Part shown: in pieces, positions 51,141-60,359 of the stretch
Layout of the letters: every line of letters begins with the position of its first letter
How positions within the stretch are numbered: the stretch's first letter is position 1
Source of the DNA: Psychrobacillus sp044762855
Lineage (GTDB): Bacteria > Bacillota > Bacilli > Bacillales_A > Planococcaceae
Reading direction: 5' to 3'
NCBI RefSeq assembly: GCF_044762855.1
Contig: NZ_JBIWFB010000001.1
Location: 682,001 to 746,000, forward strand
Length of the DNA stretch: 64,000 nt
Translations under genes and position numbers: made by a program
The notes under the pieces: generated by a model
The model's input: the letters and a program-made list of their open reading frames with translations, nothing else
The model's database searches: none
Told to the model about the DNA's origin: nothing

Positions 51141-53684
51141 ATGAAAAAAGTAATCGCATCATCTGTCTTAGCAACTTCTGTTCTTTTGCCACTAAATCTT
51201 CTTGCGAATGATTCACCAACAGCATATGCTACTTCCAATACAACTGTCGTATTAGACCAAATTGTAGGCTCGAAAGCGCAAATTAACGCGACCAATGTCA
51301 ATGTACGCACTGGTGCTGGCACGGAATTTGATAGCATCGCAAAAGTAAATACTGGTCAAGCTGTGTCTATAATTGGCTATGAGAAAAATAGTAAAGGAGA
51401 AGCTTGGTATAAAGTTTCCTATAATGATACAGAAGGTTGGGTTATTAGTGACTATATAAAACCAATCGCACAAACTGCCGTGAAAGCAGCATCAGCATCT
51501 ACTGGCATTTCTTACGCTGGCACTACCCAAAAAATAGGGAAAAATGCAGCCAATATGCGCAGCGGTGCAACAACTTCCTATAAAGTAGTAGCTACCATTC
51601 CAGCGGGCACTTCATTGAAAGTATTAAGTGCATTTACGAACGCACAAAATGAAGTATGGTTTAACGTGGAATATAACGGTAAAAAAGGCTGGGTCACATC
51701 TGAATTATTTGCATTAAATGCAACAGCTGGCGAAACTGCAACTTCGATGAAAGTGGTGCAACAAGCAACTGTCCATAAGGGAGCGACAACTAGTTATGCA
51801 GTCGTTTCCACAGTAAAACCTGGGACAACTCTTGTAATCCATCAAGAATTTATAAATGCTGCTAAAGAAAAATGGGTGCAAGTGACTTATGCAACTGGTA
51901 AAAAAGGGTGGATGCTAGCTTCTGCATTCGAAGAATCATCCATTGCAAGTAAAGTAGTTAGCAAAACATCTACTGTTCACTCTGGCGCAACGAAAAGCTA
52001 TAAAACTGTAGCAACGATTCAAGTTGGAACAAAACTATCAATCCATCAAGAGTTTACAAACGCTTCCAAAGAAAAATGGTACCAAGTAAGTTATGCAGTA
52101 GGTAAAAAAGGGTGGATTCCTGCAGATGCATTTGAAACTGTTTCTACTGTACCCGAAAATCCAACGCCTGAAACTCCATCTACAGATGCTAATGTAGTAG
52201 AAGAGAATAATAGCTTGCAAATTTCTGTATCTGTTGCAAATATGCGTTCAGGTCCAGGCACTGATTTCGATGTAGTGACACAATCGAGACTAAATGATCG
52301 ATTCGAGTCAACACAATATGCAACTGACGCAAAATCAGAGAAATGGTTTAAAGTAAGCACGACAAGCGGTGATGCTTGGTTACATCAATCGGTTGTGTCT
52401 ATTGTAGATGCTGTTGAAGAAACACCAATTGTTACACCAGGTGCAGGAGAAAAAGGAACGATTAAAAGAGCGAATGCGTTATTGTACGCAAACAGTAATT
52501 ATAATTCTGCAGTTTTACAAGGTCTTGCTAAAAACACAAGCTTTACCGTTTTAAACAAATTAGCCGCAACAGACGGCACTACTTGGCTACAAATCAATGC
52601 AGGTGGGAAAGAAGGCTGGATTCCAGACTTTGAAGTAAATGAAAATATTCCTACTAAATATGGTACGAAAACAGCTACTGTTTACAATGGCGCAAGTGCT
52701 ACTGCGAAAAAAGTGGATACCATCTATTTAAGCACACCAGTACGAGTGCTTCGTTCATTGAATGGCTGGTTAAATATTGAAACACAAAGTGAAAAACGTG
52801 GTTGGATTCAAGCTTCTATGCTTTCAGATATTTCACCGATCCAACTAACGAATGGTCGAACTGAAGTAAGAAATGGTCAAAACTATGTAGTATGGTCGAA
52901 ACCATCTAAATTCGATATAACTTATTCAACGCCATCTGCCAATGTTTTACGCATATTTGGTAATCTATCAGATATAAACGAGATTAAATCATCTGTTACT
53001 GGTGTGAAAAGTATGAAAGTGGAAAAAGTATCTGGTGGTACTTCCGTTCTACTGATCACGTTTGACCCGAATTACACTTATACAATTCGAGATTACGATA
53101 AAGAATTGACGATTAAAGTAGTCCCAAAAGGATTAGCTGGTAAGAAAATCATCTTAGATGCAGGACATGGTGCAAAAGATCCTGGAGCAATAGGACCAAA
53201 TGGAAAGAGAGAAAAAGACGTGGTGCTTGCAACTGCCAAAGCTTTACAAGCAGAGCTAGAAGCTGCTGGAGCAGAAGTGGTATTAACGAGAAGCACAGAT
53301 GTGTTTTTAGAGTTAAAACAACGCACAGATATTGCAAACAAATCGGATTACGATGCGTTTATTAGTCTACACGCCGATGCATTTAATGCTTCTTCTAAAG
53401 GAACGACAACGTATTACAATGCAACGGTTAACTTTAATGGTCCGAGAAGCCTGACGTTAGCAAAAAGCATCCAATCGGACTTAGTAAAAGCAATAGGTAC
53501 GTATAATCGCGGAGTAAAAGAAAATGTATTTTACGTCAATCGTATGAACGAACTTCCTTCTGTTCTTGTGGAGCTTGCATTTATATCGAATCCAACGGAA
53601 GAAGCACAACTAGCTTCAGCCGCATTCCAGAAAAAAGCAGCAGCAGGAATTCGACAAGGATTAGAAAACTATTTCAAACAATAA
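51141..53684 (+). CDS. Secreted N-acetylmuramoyl-L-alanine amidase with seven SH3-like repeats
   Basis: Wall hydrolase of 847 residues cleaving the MurNAc-L-Ala bond. Signal peptide about 1-30 (AYA). Seven SH3b-like repeats fill about 34-565, most with a (V/A)NxRxGAx..Y start and GKKGW end. An AMIN-like beta domain follows (about 570-660). The Amidase_3 domain (about 665-845) has zinc ligands LDAGHG (H676), a glutamate in REKD and H744 in SLHAD, and the catalytic glutamate in LVELAF. It is the LytC analogue of this region, but with SH3 instead of CWB2 repeats. AAGGAGGA precedes the ATG. Confidence 0.93.
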   Translation: MKKVIASSVLATSVLLPLNLLANDSPTAYATSNTTVVLDQIVGSKAQINATNVNVRTGAGTEFDSIAKVNTGQAVSIIGYEKNSKGEAWYKVSYNDTEGWVISDYIKPIAQTAVKAASASTGISYAGTTQKIGKNAANMRSGATTSYKVVATIPAGTSLKVLSAFTNAQNEVWFNVEYNGKKGWVTSELFALNATAGETATSMKVVQQATVHKGATTSYAVVSTVKPGTTLVIHQEFINAAKEKWVQVTYATGKKGWMLASAFEESSIASKVVSKTSTVHSGATKSYKTVATIQVGTKLSIHQEFTNASKEKWYQVSYAVGKKGWIPADAFETVSTVPENPTPETPSTDANVVEENNSLQISVSVANMRSGPGTDFDVVTQSRLNDRFESTQYATDAKSEKWFKVSTTSGDAWLHQSVVSIVDAVEETPIVTPGAGEKGTIKRANALLYANSNYNSAVLQGLAKNTSFTVLNKLAATDGTTWLQINAGGKEGWIPDFEVNENIPTKYGTKTATVYNGASATAKKVDTIYLSTPVRVLRSLNGWLNIETQSEKRGWIQASMLSDISPIQLTNGRTEVRNGQNYVVWSKPSKFDITYSTPSANVLRIFGNLSDINEIKSSVTGVKSMKVEKVSGGTSVLLITFDPNYTYTIRDYDKELTIKVVPKGLAGKKIILDAGHGAKDPGAIGPNGKREKDVVLATAKALQAELEAAGAEVVLTRSTDVFLELKQRTDIANKSDYDAFISLHADAFNASSKGTTTYYNATVNFNGPRSLTLAKSIQSDLVKAIGTYNRGVKENVFYVNRMNELPSVLVELAFISNPTEEAQLASAAFQKKAAAGIRQGLENYFKQ

Positions 53685-53702
53685 GAGGGAGAATTGTATA
53701 CG

Positions 53703-54407
53703 ATGAAAAAGAAACTTTGGGTAACTTTAGGAGCAGTACTAGGTTTAAGTTTACTATTAACAATCACGTTGCCTAGCGCAACAAAAGCAAATTCTAACCT
53801 GTTACTTGCTTCGGTAGAATGGGTACAAGCTCAACTAAATCCGATCAACTCAAAAGTGACAGCACTAGAAAAACAAGTAGCAGAACAAGATGCGATCATC
53901 AAGCAATTACAAAAAGCAGTTGCTGAAGGTGGAACAGTTGTAACACCACCAACTACTACAACACCTGATCCTTCTACTGGTCTTCCGACAACTGTGTATA
54001 CAACGAGCAGTAACGTAAAAGTACATAGTGGCGCAACACGCGACTACAAAGTACTAGCAACTTTCGGAGCAAACAAAGGATTAAAAGTGAGCGACCAACA
54101 TAAAGCAGCTACTGGTATATGGTACCGCGTAGAAGTTTCTGCAACTGTAAAAGGCTGGGTGTTCTCAGGTGATGTAACTACAACAAAACCAAGTAATGTC
54201 GTACCTTCAGAAGTTGTAACAAAACAAGCAGTGAACGTAAGAAAAGGTGCTACTACGAACTACGCATCACTTGAATTAGTTGCAAAAGGCACTACTCTAA
54301 AATATTTAGACTCATTCAAAAATGCAAACGGTGAAATATGGTACAACGTGCAAACAGCTAAAGGAACTAAAGGTTGGGTGCTAAGTACGCTAACTGAGGT
54401 GAAATAA
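53703..54407 (+). CDS. Secreted coiled-coil plus two SH3-like repeats
   Basis: Non-enzymatic wall-binding protein of 234 residues: signal peptide (about 1-28), a coiled-coil segment (about 40-75, SKVTALEKQVAEQDAIIKQL), a Thr/Pro linker, and two SH3b-like repeats (about 95-155 and 170-232). The second repeat contains FKNANGEIWYNV, nearly the same as repeats in the amidase and the SpoIID-like protein. Start: ATG at 53703; a TTG three codons earlier is too close to GGGAG. It is 18 bases after the amidase, so one operon. Function may be to scaffold or modulate the amidase. Confidence 0.85.
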   Translation: MKKKLWVTLGAVLGLSLLLTITLPSATKANSNLLLASVEWVQAQLNPINSKVTALEKQVAEQDAIIKQLQKAVAEGGTVVTPPTTTTPDPSTGLPTTVYTTSSNVKVHSGATRDYKVLATFGANKGLKVSDQHKAATGIWYRVEVSATVKGWVFSGDVTTTKPSNVVPSEVVTKQAVNVRKGATTNYASLELVAKGTTLKYLDSFKNANGEIWYNVQTAKGTKGWVLSTLTEVK

Positions 54408-55943
54408 TTGTTTAAACAAATAATAACGGGTCTATCAGTAGTGGCACTTAGTTTAGCAGTTTCGAATACAGCATTTGCATACAAGCAAGAAAGTTATTCT
54501 AAGCAAGTTCAAGTAGAAGTACACAACGCTTCTACGACTTCGCTTCACTTAACTGGTGTCTATAAATTAGAAAACTTAACGACAAAAGAAATGTTTTTTG
54601 CATTACCAAATACACCTGTTACATTTTCGCAAGTAAACGGGGAGGTATCGATTTACCAAACAGGTTCTTCGATGTTTTCTGCGAACGGTTTTGCACTACA
54701 TGCAATAACTGGTAATGAAAAAATAGTTGTCTTCACATCGGATGTCGATGGGAAAAAAGGTGCCACTGCTGATTATGAAACAGTAAAGTCATATAAAGCA
54801 TTTCAAGGTGCCAACTTTGTAAATGAATTTACGAATGCAAACGGCGAAGTATGGTACTCGATTACAGACGAACAAGGTGTATCTTCTTGGGTACCAGCAG
54901 CATCTGCAAAAGTAGCAGAAGTTTCATCACAACCACTTGGGAAAACTCCGAATGGTACACAATTTCGAGGAAGCTTTAGTGTTGTAAAAGCAGGTGCTAG
55001 CGTACAAATCGTCAATCGACTAGACATGGAAAACTACTTAAAAGGAGTTATTCCAAACGAATCATACGCATCTTGGCATCAAGAAGCATTAAAAGCACAA
55101 ACTGTTGCTGCAAGAAGTTATACGTTAAGTAAAGCAGGCATCCTAAGCAGTACAACAAAAGACCAAATGTATAAAGGCTATACATCTGAACAAAAAAGCA
55201 CGAACTCAGCTGTAGATGCTACAAAAGATTTAGTTATCAAGTCAAACGGTAAACTTGTACAAGCATATTACTATGCTGCAAGCGGAGGTAAAACAGCGAA
55301 TATCGGGGAAGTTTGGGACACTGCTCAAGTTCCACAATTCGTATCTGTAGATGATTCAATCGAAAAATCACCGTACGATAACTGGTCAGTGACAATTCCT
55401 ACGGCAAATATTCTAAAGAAATTTGGATTCAGTGCAACCGATGCTTTATTAGATATAAAGCTAACAAAAGGTGGTTCTAATGGAGAAGTAACAGCAGTAA
55501 CCGCTGTAACGACTTCAGGAGAAAAAACGATTAAAGGCAATGAAACTGTGATGAGAAACGTATTTTTAGATGCAAATAATGCATCCTTAAAATCTAGCTG
55601 GTATGATATAAGTTTCAATAAACCATCTGGCGGCATCACAGAACTTTCCGTACAACAAACAAATGGTACAACAGATATCACTTCCTTAACAGGTGTATCC
55701 GTACAAACTGCAACAGGTGTGGAAACAATTCCAAATGGCGATATCAATATCCAAACAAACGAAGGAATTGTATCCACAACCGGCGCAACTAGCGGCATCG
55801 ATTCAGTTACAGTAAAAGGTAAGGGATATGGCCACCGTATCGGTATGAGCCAATGGGGAGCAAAAGCCCGCGCTGACGCAGGCTGGACATACGACCGCAT
55901 CCTAAAGCACTATTACCAAGGCACAACAATCGAGAAGTATTAA
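54408..55943 (+). CDS. SpoIID/LytB-domain amidase modifier
   Basis: A 511-residue exported protein. Signal peptide about 1-25 (AFA). A degenerate SH3-like repeat lies near 105-165 (FTNANGEVWYSI). The SpoIID domain covers about 190-360: NRLDMENYLKGVIPNESYAS and EALKAQTVAARSYTLS hold the conserved glutamate and Ala-Arg motif. The far C-terminus GKGYGHRIGMSQWGAKA completes the domain. The family includes SpoIID (lytic transglycosylase) and LytB (amidase enhancer); location beside an amidase favours the LytB role. TTG start directly after the preceding stop, with GAGGTG upstream. Confidence 0.9.
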   Translation: MFKQIITGLSVVALSLAVSNTAFAYKQESYSKQVQVEVHNASTTSLHLTGVYKLENLTTKEMFFALPNTPVTFSQVNGEVSIYQTGSSMFSANGFALHAITGNEKIVVFTSDVDGKKGATADYETVKSYKAFQGANFVNEFTNANGEVWYSITDEQGVSSWVPAASAKVAEVSSQPLGKTPNGTQFRGSFSVVKAGASVQIVNRLDMENYLKGVIPNESYASWHQEALKAQTVAARSYTLSKAGILSSTTKDQMYKGYTSEQKSTNSAVDATKDLVIKSNGKLVQAYYYAASGGKTANIGEVWDTAQVPQFVSVDDSIEKSPYDNWSVTIPTANILKKFGFSATDALLDIKLTKGGSNGEVTAVTAVTTSGEKTIKGNETVMRNVFLDANNASLKSSWYDISFNKPSGGITELSVQQTNGTTDITSLTGVSVQTATGVETIPNGDINIQTNEGIVSTTGATSGIDSVTVKGKGYGHRIGMSQWGAKARADAGWTYDRILKHYYQGTTIEKY

Positions 55944-55988
55944 AAAAAGTAGAGTGAGAATCTTCATGATTCTTACTCTACTTTTTTA
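55942..55988. terminator. Bidirectional terminator between SpoIID-like and CAP genes
   Basis: AAAAAAAGTAGAGTGAGAATC pairs with GATTCTTACTCTACTTTTTT-type complement around a TTCAT loop; T-runs occur on both strands. The arm described is 21 and 20 bases and starts at the SpoIID-like stop codon. Confidence 0.88.
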
Positions 55989-56000
55989 GTATTAACCTAG

Positions 56001-57158
56001 TCATGGCTTAATAAAATTCTCCGTATAATACGGAATCGAACCATACGTCCACTTAGCAAAAAACACACCAACACCTACATGCGTATACGCAGTACTCACA
56101 ATATTCTTTCGGTGCCCAAGCGAATTCATCAACGCCTCATGCGCAAAATACGAATTCGTATAACCAGTCGCTATATTCTCTCCCGCATTTCTGAACGTCA
56201 CCCCATCCGATGCAAGTCGATCAAATGGCGATTGCCCCTTCAAATTATCATGACTAAAATACTCATACGTCCCCATATCTACACTATGCTTTCTAGCAAC
56301 TGCCGCTACTTTCGAAGCATTTTGCAAAACAGGAACACCTTGAACCTTTCGTTCCGCATTAATTAATTCGAATAATAAAGTCTCATAACTTGCTTCCAAA
56401 GAAGTAGATTTTTTCGGATATAAATTCGGGTTTTTATTCATTAGCTGATAATCTACTAATAGAATGGCAGAAATCTTATTGTCATTATGTACATCGATAA
56501 AAAAGTTCGCCTCATATTTTGGCAATTGGTACGTGATGATTTCCACAGGATACGTGTTACCGGTCGTTTCATAATTCGTCCCTAGCTTGTTCTCTAAATC
56601 CCTAATTGTATTGGTAACCGAAATACCATTTACTTGGTAGTGCTTATCTTTCGTATAAAGTGACGAAATCTTATTGTTTAGGAAACTAATAGCATAAAAA
56701 TTTTGATAGTTTTGGTGATAAAGAGAGGTGGAAGTTCCAAATTCATTGATCACCTTTTTTTGTGCTGTCCCAAGCTTAGTTGCAACAGATGTTGCCGAAT
56801 CCCCGATTGTAAAAGAACTAGACGCATTTTTGGCACAAGTCAATTTGTGCTTGGAAGGCGTTTGATACAAAATAGAAGAGTCCTCCTTAATAACTAAGCC
56901 ACCGCCAAGATGGTAGTAGGTCGATCTATTTGCATAGACGCGATAATTTTCACCAGGTTGGACCGTTCGAGAAAATTCGAAAGTTCCGTGAACATTTTTG
57001 TAAATTGTCGTCGGTTTTTGAATGAGCACTCGCCCGATTTGCCCTGACTTGAGTTCCACGCCGTCCCAAGAGACAGGTGTTGGACAGGCTGCAGAAGAAA
57101 TCATAGGAGCCATACTTAAACTAAAAAGCAACAGGATTAATATGGATATCTTTTTCAT
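56001..57158 (-). CDS. Secreted CAP-domain protein
   Basis: A 385-residue exported protein, function of the family in bacteria poorly known. Signal peptide about 1-23. Residues about 25-100 repeat the WDG/GEXYRVY/LGGG/TPSK module of the glycosidase at 29851. Residues about 110-245 look like the CAP-associated N-terminal domain. The SCP/YkwD-type CAP domain is about 255-383: ELINAERKVQGVP, HSVDMGTYEYFSHDN, AGENIATGY and LGHRKNIVS, with its His/Glu pocket intact. RBS AGAGGTGATGAC. It is convergent with the amidase operon. Confidence 0.88.
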   Translation of the reverse strand: MKKISILILLLFSLSMAPMISSAACPTPVSWDGVELKSGQIGRVLIQKPTTIYKNVHGTFEFSRTVQPGENYRVYANRSTYYHLGGGLVIKEDSSILYQTPSKHKLTCAKNASSSFTIGDSATSVATKLGTAQKKVINEFGTSTSLYHQNYQNFYAISFLNNKISSLYTKDKHYQVNGISVTNTIRDLENKLGTNYETTGNTYPVEIITYQLPKYEANFFIDVHNDNKISAILLVDYQLMNKNPNLYPKKSTSLEASYETLLFELINAERKVQGVPVLQNASKVAAVARKHSVDMGTYEYFSHDNLKGQSPFDRLASDGVTFRNAGENIATGYTNSYFAHEALMNSLGHRKNIVSTAYTHVGVGVFFAKWTYGSIPYYTENFIKP

Positions 57159-57186
57159 GTCATCACCTCTTATGTAAAAGTATAAT

Positions 57187-57822
57187 TCAATTCACAACAA
57201 ATTCCAAAAATTCTTTTTCGACAACTTCTATAATTCCTTGCCCATTCGTCATTTCCGTTATCCAGTCTGTAAATACCATTTCCTCATTTGCTTTTGTATA
57301 AACAAAAAATTCCACCGTCTCTGCATAATTGATTTCTTTCAGTGGGTAGTTTGAATTGCGAATTTCATTTTCCACTTTGCCAAGCCATGCGTAATCAACC
57401 TGGATTTTCATTAAATGATGCAACTTTCGCTCTACTACTTTTGCTGCGTCTATTCCTTCTGTCGTCGCTTTTCCATACGCCCGAATCAGTCCTCCACCAC
57501 CAAGTTTAATACCTCCAAAGTAACGTGTGACAACTACTACTGTATCTTTCAATCCTTGTTTTTTTAGCACTTCAAGCATAGGAACCCCTGCAGTACCACT
57601 CGGTTCCCCATCATCATTCGCTTTTTGGATATTATCATGCTCCCCAATTATGTATGCCGAACAGTTATGAGTAGCATCTCTATGTAGTTGTTTGATATTA
57701 TTAATAAAATCCTGAGCTTCCTGCTCGGTTTCGGCACGGTTGACAAATGTAAGAAAGCGGGACTTCTGAATGATAATTTCACTCTCCCCGTAACCTTTTA
57801 CTGTCTGGTAATCATTTCTCAT
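57187..57822 (-). CDS. yvyE: IMPACT/YigZ-family protein
   Basis: A 211-residue two-domain protein of the UPF0029/IMPACT family: KSRFLTFVNRAETEQEAQDF near residue 20, then the signature DDGEPSGTAGVPMLEVL near 74, VVVTRYFGGIKLGGGGLIRAYG near 95, and a DUF1949-like C-terminal domain. Molecular role unclear (possible ribosome or RNA link). Position divergent from degS is the same as in B. subtilis. Confidence 0.92.
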   Translation of the reverse strand: MRNDYQTVKGYGESEIIIQKSRFLTFVNRAETEQEAQDFINNIKQLHRDATHNCSAYIIGEHDNIQKANDDGEPSGTAGVPMLEVLKKQGLKDTVVVVTRYFGGIKLGGGGLIRAYGKATTEGIDAAKVVERKLHHLMKIQVDYAWLGKVENEIRNSNYPLKEINYAETVEFFVYTKANEEMVFTDWITEMTNGQGIIEVVEKEFLEFVVN

Positions 57823-57960
57823 AAAAAATTCCTCCCTGTATCATTTGAAATATACTTGTAAAGTAATTTTAATTTATTTTTAGTTATTAAGTGCTATAAT
57901 AAAGTTTGTCAGCATTTATGAATGGAGACTCATTTGCATGCTAAAAGGAGAAAAAAACAG

Positions 57961-59106
57961 ATGACGAAAAAGAATGTGAATACTCAATCGTTAGATGTTA
58001 TTTTCGATCGAATGGTCGAAGTGATGGATCATTCGAAAAGGGATATATTCATTATAAGCGAACAAAGTCGACAAAGCTTCGAAGAAATGAAAGTTGAGTT
58101 AGAAATAATTCGAAGTAATATCGAAGCGGTCATTTTAGAAGGCGATACGCTTGAAGCGAACTCAAGGCTGGCACGGAATCGATTAGCCGAAGTCTCAAAA
58201 AACTTTGACTCGTATGATGAACCGCAAGTCCGCCACGCATACGAAACTGCAAACGACCTTCAAATTAACCTTTTGATTAAACGAAATGAAGAAAAGCAGT
58301 TAAGACAACGAAGAGATGAGTTAGAACGCAGATTACAGGGCCTTTTAGAAATGATTGAGCGGGCCGATCAATTAGTTAACCAAGTAAATATCGTGATGAA
58401 TTATTTAACATCTGACTTGAAAAATGTAGGAGAAGCACTAGAAAATGCTAAGATTAAACAAGATTTCACACTAAAAATTATCGAAGCACAAGAGGAAGAA
58501 CGTAAAAGACTTTCTCGTGAAATACATGATGGGCCTGCACAAATGCTTGCCAATGTATTACTTAGAACTGATTTGATCAATCTTACATACGAGCAGCGTG
58601 GTGGAGACGAAGCGATGAAAGAAATTATCGATCTAAAGTCAATGGTTCGTGATGCGCTTTCAGAAGTTCGTCGAATCATTTACGATCTTCGTCCTATGGC
58701 ACTCGATGATTTAGGACTAATTCCGACACTTCGAAAATACATATCAACGATAGAGGAATATAATCCATCAAAAACAATCAATTTTCAAGCATTCGGAGAA
58801 GATCAGCGGATGCCAACCAATTTCGAAGTAGCCATTTTCCGATTAGTACAAGAATGTTTAACAAACAGTATTAAGCATGGAAAGTTTAAAGAAGCATGGG
58901 TGAAAGTAGAATGGTTGCAACAAAAGATAAATATTATCGTCAAAGATAATGGGGTTGGCTTTGACCCACAAGTTGCAAAGGAAAAATCATTTGGTCTAAT
59001 AGGCATGCAGGAACGAGTGGATTTGCTCGAAGGAACGATGAAAATCATCTCTTCCCCAGGCAAAGGAACAACCATTTTGTTTAGCATTCCGATCAAAGAG
59101 GAATAA
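57961..59106 (+). CDS. degS: Sensor histidine kinase DegS
   Basis: Cytoplasmic two-component kinase, 381 residues, no membrane helix. Residues about 1-165 form the coiled-coil DegS sensor; HisKA_3 has the phosphorylated histidine H188 in RLSREIHDGPAQ (H189 in B. subtilis); the HATPase_c domain has QECLTNSIKHGKF, VKDNGVGF and SFGLIGMQERV. Start: ATG at 57961 behind AAAAGGAG; a longer reading begins 13 codons earlier. It phosphorylates DegU, controlling exoenzymes, motility and competence in relatives. Confidence 0.95.
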   Translation: MTKKNVNTQSLDVIFDRMVEVMDHSKRDIFIISEQSRQSFEEMKVELEIIRSNIEAVILEGDTLEANSRLARNRLAEVSKNFDSYDEPQVRHAYETANDLQINLLIKRNEEKQLRQRRDELERRLQGLLEMIERADQLVNQVNIVMNYLTSDLKNVGEALENAKIKQDFTLKIIEAQEEERKRLSREIHDGPAQMLANVLLRTDLINLTYEQRGGDEAMKEIIDLKSMVRDALSEVRRIIYDLRPMALDDLGLIPTLRKYISTIEEYNPSKTINFQAFGEDQRMPTNFEVAIFRLVQECLTNSIKHGKFKEAWVKVEWLQQKINIIVKDNGVGFDPQVAKEKSFGLIGMQERVDLLEGTMKIISSPGKGTTILFSIPIKEE

Positions 59107-59141
59107 TAACAATTGCGCTTTTATTTTAGGAGGAAATGAAC

Positions 59142-59816
59142 ATGACAAAAATTATCATTATAGATGATCACCAATTATTCCGTGAAGGAGTAAAACGTAT
59201 TCTAGATTTCGAAGACACATTCGAAGTATTAGCAGAAGGCAACGACGGCAATGACGTACTTCGCCTTTACGAACAATACATTCCAGACGTAGTACTTATG
59301 GATATTAATATGCCGACCAAAAACGGGGTAGAAGCAACAGCGGAACTATTAGCAAAATTTCCAGAAGCAAAAGTAATCATCTTATCCATTCACGATGATG
59401 AATCATACGTATCCCACGCTCTAAAAACGGGTGCACTTGGATACATGCTAAAAGAAATGGATGCAAACGCCATCGTCTCTGCTATTAAAGTAGTAGCAAA
59501 AGGCGGCTCTTACTTACATCCAAAAGTAACACGCAACCTAGTAGCAGAATTCCGTCGCCTAAGCGAACGTGAAAACAAAGGAAACTTCCACCAAACAGAA
59601 ATTCGTCGCCCATTCCACTTACTAACAAAGCGCGAATGCGAAGTACTCCAACTACTAACAGACGGCCAAAGCAACCGCACCATCGGAGAAACACTATTCA
59701 TCTCCGAAAAAACAGTAAAAAATCACGTTTCCAGCATCTTACAAAAGATGAACGTAAACGACCGCACCCAAGCCGTAGTAACCGGCATCAAAAATGGCTG
59801 GGTAGAAGTACGATAA
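59142..59816 (+). CDS. degU: Response regulator DegU
   Basis: A 224-residue NarL/LuxR-type regulator. Receiver domain: acidic DD near residues 9-10 (IIIIDDHQLFREGVKR), phosphoacceptor D54 in VVLMDINMP, and a lysine late in the domain. LuxR helix-turn-helix at about 160-222 (LTKRECEVLQLLTDGQSN, SEKTVKNHVSSILQKMNV). Start: ATG at 59142, eight bases after AGGAGG; the ATG at 59136 is only two bases away from it. Codon third positions turn C-rich from here to the window end. Confidence 0.95.
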   Translation: MTKIIIIDDHQLFREGVKRILDFEDTFEVLAEGNDGNDVLRLYEQYIPDVVLMDINMPTKNGVEATAELLAKFPEAKVIILSIHDDESYVSHALKTGALGYMLKEMDANAIVSAIKVVAKGGSYLHPKVTRNLVAEFRRLSERENKGNFHQTEIRRPFHLLTKRECEVLQLLTDGQSNRTIGETLFISEKTVKNHVSSILQKMNVNDRTQAVVTGIKNGWVEVR

Positions 59817-59824
59817 TTATGATG

Positions 59825-59856
59825 AATCCTCTTGCCCTCGGGCAAGAGGATTTTTT
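59825..59856 (+). terminator. Terminator of degSU
   Basis: AATCCTCTTGCC-CTCG-GGCAAGAGGATT followed by TTTTG, eight bases after the stop codon. Confidence 0.92.
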
Positions 59857-59873
59857 GTGGAGAGAGGGTATGG

Positions 59874-60291
59874 ATCTTGCGATTATGAGAGTCAATCTTG
59901 TGATTTGTAGCCTCTATTTTGCGATTCTGGTATAGTATCTTGGGATTCGAAGGTGCTACCTTGCGATTTGCAAAAAGTGTCAGCGGATCTTGCGATTAAG
60001 AGTGACTATCTTGCGATTTGTAGCCTCTATCTTGCGATTCTAGCATAGTATCTTGCCATTCGAAGATGGTACCTTGCGATTCACAAAAATTGTCAGTGGA
60101 TTTTGCGATAAAGAGTGACTATCTTGCGATTCTAGCATTGTATCTTGCCATTCGAAGATGGTACCTTGTGATTCACAAAAATTGTCAGTGGATTTTGCGA
60201 TAAAGAGTGATTATCTTGCGATTTGTAACCTCTATTTTGCGATTCTAGCATAGTATCTTGCGATTCCACGGCCCTACCTTGCGATTCACAA
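59874..60291. repeat. 21-bp-phased intergenic repeat array, CTTGCGATT type (array B)
   Basis: Nineteen cores at 59876, 59897, 59918, 59939, 59960, 59989, 60010, 60031, 60052, 60073, 60102, 60123, 60144, 60165, 60194, 60215, 60236, 60257 and 60278. Spacing is 21 bp except three steps of 29. Ten cores are exactly CTTGCGATT; the others differ at one or two bases. Linkers follow a fixed order: AAGAGTGACTAT, TGTAGCCTCTAT, CTAGCATAGTAT, CGAAGATGGTAC, then a 20-base linker starting CACAAAAATTGTC. That makes a 113-bp higher-order unit, about four copies, one lacking a 21-bp unit. It fills the convergent gap of 533 bases; no gene is seen there. Confidence 0.92.
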
Positions 60292-60332
60292 AAACTTCCA
60301 CGACACACATCACATTTCACCACCCATCCAAC

Positions 60333-60359
60333 AAAAAAAGAATCGATTTTCATCGATCC
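60333..60359 (-). terminator. Terminator overlapping the NERD gene stop codon
   Basis: On the minus strand GGATCGAT-GAAA-ATCGATTC is followed by seven T. The stop codon (60350-60352) sits inside the hairpin. Confidence 0.8.

Noticed and set aside
55325..55900. A 191-residue minus-strand frame inside the SpoIID-like gene
   Set aside because: It is a shadow of a clear domain-bearing gene on the other strand.
59874..60291. CRISPR array reading of the 21-bp repeats
   Set aside because: The repeated core is only 9-11 bp, the linkers themselves recur in order, and no cas gene is near.
59874..60291. DNA-uptake sequence for competence (comFA is nearby)
   Set aside because: Uptake words in other bacteria are dispersed singly through genes; these are clustered, intergenic and use different cores at different loci.
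60132..60353. A 73-residue minus-strand frame with ESQ/KSQ repeats
   Set aside because: It is the reverse reading of array B and the NERD terminator; no ribosome site, and the 29-bp steps change the repeat frame.
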